Source of the DNA: Marthasterias glacialis
Lineage: Eukaryota > Echinodermata > Asteroidea > Forcipulatida > Asteriidae
Direction: 5' to 3'
Assembly (NCBI GenBank): GCA_911728455.2
Contig: OU452221.1
Span: 2,694,290 to 2,758,289, forward strand
DNA: 64,000 nt
Of this stretch, positions 57,792 through 64,000 are shown one piece after another. Positions within the stretch are counted from its first letter, which is position 1. Every line of letters starts with the position of its first letter. A program made the position numbers and the translations under genes. Under the pieces are notes generated by a model. That model had not been told where the DNA came from and did not search any database. It saw nothing but the letters and a program-made list of their open reading frames with translations.

Positions 57792-57957
57792 GTTTAAAGC
57801 TGGTCACGCGATGATAATATCAGGACGCTGTTGTCGCTGGAGGCCGAGCCTTTTCATTGATCACTGAGGCATCAGCGTCGACTATAAACTGCGTTGCAAC
57901 TTGCGCATCAATTTTACCTCCTTGCGACCGACTATAAACCAGTCTTAAGGGTACATT
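57792..57957. repeat. MITE related to 28787-28953
   Basis: TTTAAAGCTGGTCACGCGAT at the left, CGACCGACTATAAACCAGTC at the right. Interior GATCACTGAGGCATCAGCGT parallels GTCACTGATGCCACAGCAT of the other copy. Confidence 0.6.
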
Positions 57958-59949
57958 AACTACTTGACAGTATCTAAGGGAATCTTTGACAAGCCCTGAC
58001 CTCTCCTCATAAGTGGACAATTGAAAACTTAGGACCTGAACTTGAACCTGGCAAGGTGTGTCTTTCATTTATACTGACATCTGGATTTTAGCTTACAAAA
58101 CAGAGAGTTTTTTTTATTATTATTTGATTAGAAAATAAATCATCCACAAGGGGGGGGGGGGTGACGAAAAGACTTGAACCACTGAGATGCAATATAGATG
58201 AAAAAGATAAGTTAGGTGAACACTTTCTTTTGGAAAACTGTGCATTGTGTAGCTACATGACCTCAAAAAAGATTTCTGAGAATTCTACAACCCACAATTG
58301 ATCCAGAGACAGAGTCCCAGGATTGTTGACATGTATTCCTTGAGCAGGATGAAGGTCATAAGGTGGTCAACACCCACTTGTAGTGCCTGGGAGAGGTTCT
58401 TGTTGGCAAATCACCCAAGAGAAAGTCTCCTTGGCACTTTGCACAAATTTCTCTCCAAACATCAGCTTCCGGGGAGACATAAAAGAGGTACACCCATGTA
58501 ATTTACGACACCTGCCACAGCAGGGGATAATGCATTAGTTGCTGTTAACCTTGGGACCTTCCTCCTTCAAGAAGGTAAAATTAACTTCACCTTGCCCCCT
58601 CTGATCAACACATCTTCCTACAACCTGTTCCAAACCAGGAAGGTTACACACACGAAAAACACAGTGCCTTCTTGTACCATCTGCCATGGATCCTTGAAAT
58701 AGTGTACAATACAAACTAAATGGCCTCAAACATTATGTGGTAGTTTTGTGGTGCACAGTGTCATTCTTGTACAACAACTCCCTGAAAACTACACAGTACA
58801 CAAGGGTGTACAACTTCTTTTTAAATTCTCAATAGCTATTTTTATTCAAGAAAGTAACAAGCTTTCATTTAAGGTATCGCACAAAAAATCTACCAACGAT
58901 TAGTGATAGTTAATTTAAAACTAAAAAATTAATAGTTGTTGGGATCCTGGCATTAAATCACCTCCATCAGCCATGTACAAAGTTTTATATGTTTTCATTT
59001 TGAAACATCATCATCTGTCAAAATTCACTCGGAAAAAAATCTTAAAAAACAAACTCGAAAATCGGGTCATGCAACTTTTATGACCAAGTTTAACATCTTA
59101 AAGTATCAATAAGTTTTAGTACCACACAATGTTGGCCACATGATTTTACCTATCAGGTTTTCCATGTACAGAAATAAATTGACTAACTTTACATCTCGTT
59201 AAATTTTAAACAACAATACAAAGTTTACATTTCATCGTCCAGTATTAAGTTCGCAACAGAATTTCCCAAGAGTAACTAAATGTTATTTTTCAGCGATTTC
59301 AAGTTGAAACTTGTTCCAACAATGCACACAATCATAAGTAGCCTTTTTCTGGACCCAAGTGACAGTCAATTTGTTGTGAGGCTCAGGGGAAATGACCGAT
59401 TAGCCAATCAAAAAACCACAACCGCTGCCGATTTCTATTAGATTTTCAACTCAGAGGGAGTCCGGGCTGCACTGGGGCAAGCTTGGCTGAGGGGAGATTG
59501 TCAGCCACAATGCGTGGGTGACCCATGGTACAACCTTCCCTTGCTTGGTTCCCACGGTCTGGTAGGTTACACTTGATTAAAGATGTGGCTATAGCATTGG
59601 TTACTTTCTTTTTTGAGGGGGACACAAATTTCAATGTAAAATGTATAAACTGCTGATTGGTTTCTAATGCAAAGATCCCATCTGTAATTAGCAAAAAGTT
59701 AAGTGAAAAAGTTTTACAATTAAAGGAGTTCCCTTTTTCAAATATTTTCATTAACACAAATCAAAATGGACCTTTTCCAACAATTGTTTTGATTAATGAT
59801 TGAAATCCGAACCATATTACTTAAATCCTTGTCCGGTCTTTAATAATAGAGAATTTTTTTAATCACACTTTCTATTTTATTACACATTCAACAGGACAAA
59901 GCACCAATGACAGGATGAATAGGAAACAAGAAGAAAAGTTCAGTTTTAG

Positions 59950-60097
59950 ATGTTGGAGGAAAACCCCAAATAGGGAAAACCCACATAATCAGGTAAGGAC
60001 TGAAAATCCCATCCACATGCTAGGCTCCGGTCTGAGGTGGGATTCGAAACGGGGTCCGCTGGCAGGGAAAGAAACCACTAAGCCAACCTCATCCCCC
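59950..60097 (-). mobile_element. tRNA-headed SINE, second family
   Basis: AGGAAAACCCCAAATAGGGA, AACCCACATAATCAGGTAAG and, on the minus strand, GGTTGGCTTAGTGGTTTC as head. Matches 23832-24107 in reverse. Confidence 0.75.
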
Positions 60098-63000
60098 ACT
60101 TGATAAACTATTTTGCCAATATTACCGCCTCTGGTATAATGTACATGTACCTTTAATAAAGGCACAATACATCTATCACATTACGTTTCTCTCGTCAAAC
60201 CTCACCTCAATAGATTCAAACCATGAGGTTTTCTATCAACGGTACAAGGTACAAACTTTATTATTTGCAGTTGGCGATAAAATTCTGCTGTGAATTTGAG
60301 GGTGTTTGCAAACAATTGAACTCAAGAACACTATCAAGTGGTAACCTTTTGCAGTCTTTAAACAGAATCAATTTCAAATTTTAACAGTTGCACAGACTGA
60401 GGGAACCCCTGTTCTTTTAGTTTTAACTAAAGTTGTATCAACAAAAAATGTATTTGATAAAACAGTGTAAAAATCGTTTTTTTAAATACCAGGTTCTGAG
60501 CCTCAATACACAGTTAATGATTTCTCTTGTATAGCATAGCAAAATGCTACACACAAGTTGCTACTCAAATGTCATCATTTACTTACTCAATTTTAGCATT
60601 CAGTGTGCACAAAAACATGCTCTGTCTAAATATTTTGCTATTTTATGCAAAGTTGCAGGGAGAAATCGTTCCCTGATACCATACATGTAGCTTGTTCAAG
60701 GGGGACTCTATTCATTTTAACAGTAGCCTATACAATCTCTTTCACTTTTGAAAAAATAACCGCCGATCAAGTTTGTGACGTCACTTCTCCCTTGTTTAAT
60801 TGGTATTTTTTGCATAACGCATGACGTCTTCAATGGAATGGCACATAATGACACAAAGAACACCAACTCTAGGCCACCTGTGACCTTGTATGCTTGGCTG
60901 CATCCATGAACAATAAAAGTATGCGCTTTATTAAAAAACAAAATACTATTATGATCTTGTGTGTAATAATTTAGTGGGTGTCCATGTGAACTGTACACTG
61001 TATTTGAACTGGACCACTGCAACACAATCATTGTCAAGTGGACAAACTTTATCTTATGACCAGACATGTACATGTATAATGTAATGTAATACATTGTGTA
61101 TACTTGTAGCAAAGAACCTACATGTTACAAACCTACTGAAATGAAATTCAATCAGTGGTCTCAATGCCAAGTATTTAAAAATTAGAACTGCGATTGTTAT
61201 TGCAGTTGCATCTCTATACGCTGCACTCATTGTAAAAAGGAGTTTTAGTGAACACAATCTTTTGATTTTATTCTTAGTTCAACCATCATGTTTGTGAAAG
61301 TTCCTTCTTAGGGAACACAATACTGTGTGCTTAATTTTCTTTTTGTGTACTCAACTTGAAACACATAGTGAAAGACTCTGACCTACCAGTGTGGCTGTTT
61401 TGCTTGTTGTAATTGATCATCATTTACAGTGCATGTGTATAATAAATTTAATAAAAAGGTAACTTGCAAATAAATAAGGTCTATGTTTTTGCTTTAGAAA
61501 CTGATCACATAAGAGATGATGACAAAATGATACTTATAATTGTCTGTCATCAACTACAAACCATTCAGCACTCAACCAGTAATACAAGAAATATTATTCC
61601 TCTTACAAGGAAGTTGGCATTAGAGAAATTATAACAGATCACTTCCAATTTAAAACAACTATAATCAGTCTATGTCAGTATAATGTCTATGCATTTATTC
61701 TGCCAAACTAGGACGGCCTTTAATTTACAGTGCAGTCACCTTGTCCCCTTGCTCTAAGTATAGACAGTCTCGTACATATTTGAACATTTGGCACACGATT
61801 AAAGTGTATTTTGGGAAACCAAGGTTCATAAAGACGTTTGAATACACGGTCTATAGACAAATTAAATGAGTTTGTAATGTGATGGAAATATTTTAGAAGT
61901 TACATTGCATTACTCGGAAGACTTTGATAATTTTGCCACTATCTTTCATGTCATGTCACGTTCCATGTGTGCTACAGAAATAACGTAGGCTGATTCTCAT
62001 TACAGCGAAAAGGGACCGGACTATTTTTCCCTTCCAGCCTCAGTTTGGTTACATTTATTTGAATGGGAGAAAAACAAGATGGCCGCATCATTACCAGTAG
62101 AAAATGTAGACACATAGTAGAACACTGCATTAATTTATGGTAATTTCTGCTAGAAACAGTTGTGTCTTCAGGCTGTTTAAAGGGTAAAAAATGGTCCTGG
62201 TTTATTTCAGAAAGGGATCCTTCACATGTGGTTCCTCATTTCTCCACGGAAACTTACAGTACATGTTTGTCAACTTGACAATATTACAAAATACAAGGTT
62301 GAATTAGCATTCCCAGATGGTTAATTCATTTTGAAATGAAAAGTGATTTCGATAGGGTAAGCATTGTATGAAGTCAAAGTGGTGCAAACATTGCAAACAC
62401 TAAACAATAGGCCTACTTGATTCAAGAAGAGTCAACAGACCTTGTAAGTCTGGTACAAGATGTCTTTAAACATTTCTGGAAAACTTTTTGATTTTTCTTT
62501 TACATTTATGGAAACAAATTCGCATGTTGAAACAACTTCAGTGTTTAAATTTAATACAGTAGACGATAGAAAGACATGCACAGTCTAGTCTTTCAGTAAA
62601 ACAGCAGTTTTTGTAGCATTACCATGTAGTGCTGAATCTTATCTTTAATTGAGACATTCAAGCAGTCAGTAGATTATGGTTAAAGTGGTATATTCACAGC
62701 CAGGCTGTTACATTTGGTAATTGATTTCACAGCAAGCAAGAATTTCAGAATGACTGATCATTGAAGATCGGGGCTATTCAGTGCAGTGCACCATTTTTTC
62801 GTCAGATACAGATTTTTTAAAGGGCAAATGCATGCACAAAGATCATTGCTTATTTTTTCATGAGAACATTTTCTAGTAAACACACCATACAACCAACCCT
62901 GGACAATTTCATCAACTCAGACGGCTGCGTTAGGGTGAGGGTTAGGGGAAAAAAAGACGAAACTTTTTTCATTTTGTCAGGGATTTTCTTTTGTACAGTA

Positions 63001-63380
63001 ATCATATTAGGCTCATTTTGAATGTGGCAATTGAAACAAGCGACAGCGATTTGCGAAGTCCTCAAATATTATCTCAAGAATAAATTTTCAGATTGAAATA
63101 GTAACCTGCAACTCCTACAGGATTGGTAAGGGTATGAACTTTAAAATCAGTGAGCTTGCAGATTAAAACAAATCTGTTTTATTTTGTTTATAAATTTACC
63201 GATCAAGTAGCTGTACATTGTACGCTATGTACTTTGTCCTTGATCAAAAGGATTAAAAGAATATTTAATTTAACTCAAAAGATTTTTTTAATAGCGATCC
63301 AGCCAAAATGTGAAGCCTTACTCAGTTTGTACGATAAACAAATTTCATTCATTTTTATTAAATCACGCCGAATTAACAAT

Positions 63381-63724
63381 CGTTTGAGCACACATTTTGC
63401 CTCCTCGATGGTTCTAAGTAATTGTTGGTTAGATTTCTAAGGCCTCAGTCGTGGTTTTAATTCAAAAAAATTACAAAATGATCTAGATAGTGTTCAGTAA
63501 TTTAATTTGTCATTAAGGAAACTATGAATAGGTAAGTTTATTTAACCATGCACGTTTGAGCACACATTTTGCCTCCTCGATGGTTCTAAGTAATTGTTGG
63601 TTAGATTTCTAAGGCCTCAGTCGTGGTTTTAATTCAAAAAAATTACAAAATGATCTAGATAGTGTTCAGTAATTTAATTTGTCATTAAGGAAACTATGAA
63701 TAGGTAAGTTTATTTAACCATGCA
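63381..63724. repeat. Perfect tandem duplication, 2 x 172 bp
   Basis: The unit starting CGTTTGAGCACACATTTTGC and ending TTTATTTAACCATGCA occurs at 63381-63552 and 63553-63724. I found no differences on reading. Confidence 0.95.
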
Positions 63725-64000
63725 TGTCGGAAAAAAAAATTACGGAAAGTGTGTCATTCTGGAGATCTGAAAAATGTATTGATGATCCTACATCTAAACT
63801 TCCACCTTTTTCTCATTCATGTAATGTATTAAAATAATGTTCAGTATAACTTACAAACTGCAATGAAAAACAGTTTTGTCAGAATTTTTTTTTAAATTAC
63901 ACACACACACACTCTTTCAATAAGGGAAACGTCGAGTCTGACTGCCACATTTTCACTCATTACGACCCAAACAAAACATTCATAATCTGGGTGAATAAAC

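Larger units (their letters stand above)
57066..63380. other. No gene seen
   Basis: Contains a MITE at 57792-57957, a poly-G run near 58148-58161 and a SINE at 59950-60097. The remainder is AT-rich with frequent ACATGTA. Frames such as 60717-61112 (minus) look like chance. Confidence 0.45.

Noticed and set aside
60717-61112. 131-codon minus-strand frame
   Set aside because: Composition of translated AT-rich non-coding DNA; no motif or exon-like border.
1-64000. LTR, retroviral, Polinton or LINE coding remnants
   Set aside because: I looked for reverse transcriptase, integrase, capsid, envelope and protease-like frames and for long terminal repeats and saw none. The mobile DNA I can support is SINEs and short non-autonomous elements.

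Overview
This is animal nuclear DNA, AT-rich and dominated by introns. It carries one recognisable protein-coding gene, a plexin of the A class, on the minus strand. The gene enters at about 40.46 kb (start codon) and runs off the left edge at position 1. I rebuilt 21 coding exons by joining reading frames at GT/AG borders. All splice phases agree, and the joined frame is exactly 4131 nt (1377 codons) with no stop. It encodes a signal peptide, a Sema domain, PSI1, a degenerate IPT, PSI2, an IPT, PSI3, four further IPT segments, one membrane helix and the first part of the cytoplasmic GAP region. The rest of the GAP/RBD region lies outside the window.

The host is probably a marine deuterostome invertebrate, with an echinoderm such as a sea star the best guess. 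The reasons are the plexin-A sequence, intron-rich structure with about 40 kb of introns, tRNA-headed SINEs, many short palindromic MITE-like elements and a very frequent ACATGTA word. The species cannot be fixed from the sequence alone.

Layout: 1-9.3 kb holds the 3' half of the ectodomain, the membrane helix and the start of the cytoplasmic region (exons 21 to 11). 9.3-25.4 kb holds exons 10 to 4 (PSI1 to IPT2). 25.4-37.7 kb is one 12.3-kb intron with only repeats. 37.7-40.5 kb holds the Sema domain (exons 3 to 1). 40.5-64 kb has no coding gene I can support. It is probably 5' intron and upstream DNA of the same gene, with possible non-coding first exons at about 44.1 or 55.9 kb.

The most interesting structures are these. 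Degenerate tandem copies of the second half of the PSI3 exon lie in the following intron, and one copy keeps an open 40-codon frame with its own acceptor and donor. A similar tandem array repeats the exon 6/intron border, mixed with a TTG-rich microsatellite. A near-perfect 137-bp inverted repeat lies at 21.6-21.9 kb. MITE families flanked by TTAA include one copy inserted inside a SINE, with a related empty site elsewhere in the window. One palindromic MITE family sits within about 20-40 bp of three exon borders. I saw no LTR, retroviral or Polinton-like element, no LINE reverse transcriptase, no CRISPR array and no rRNA gene.
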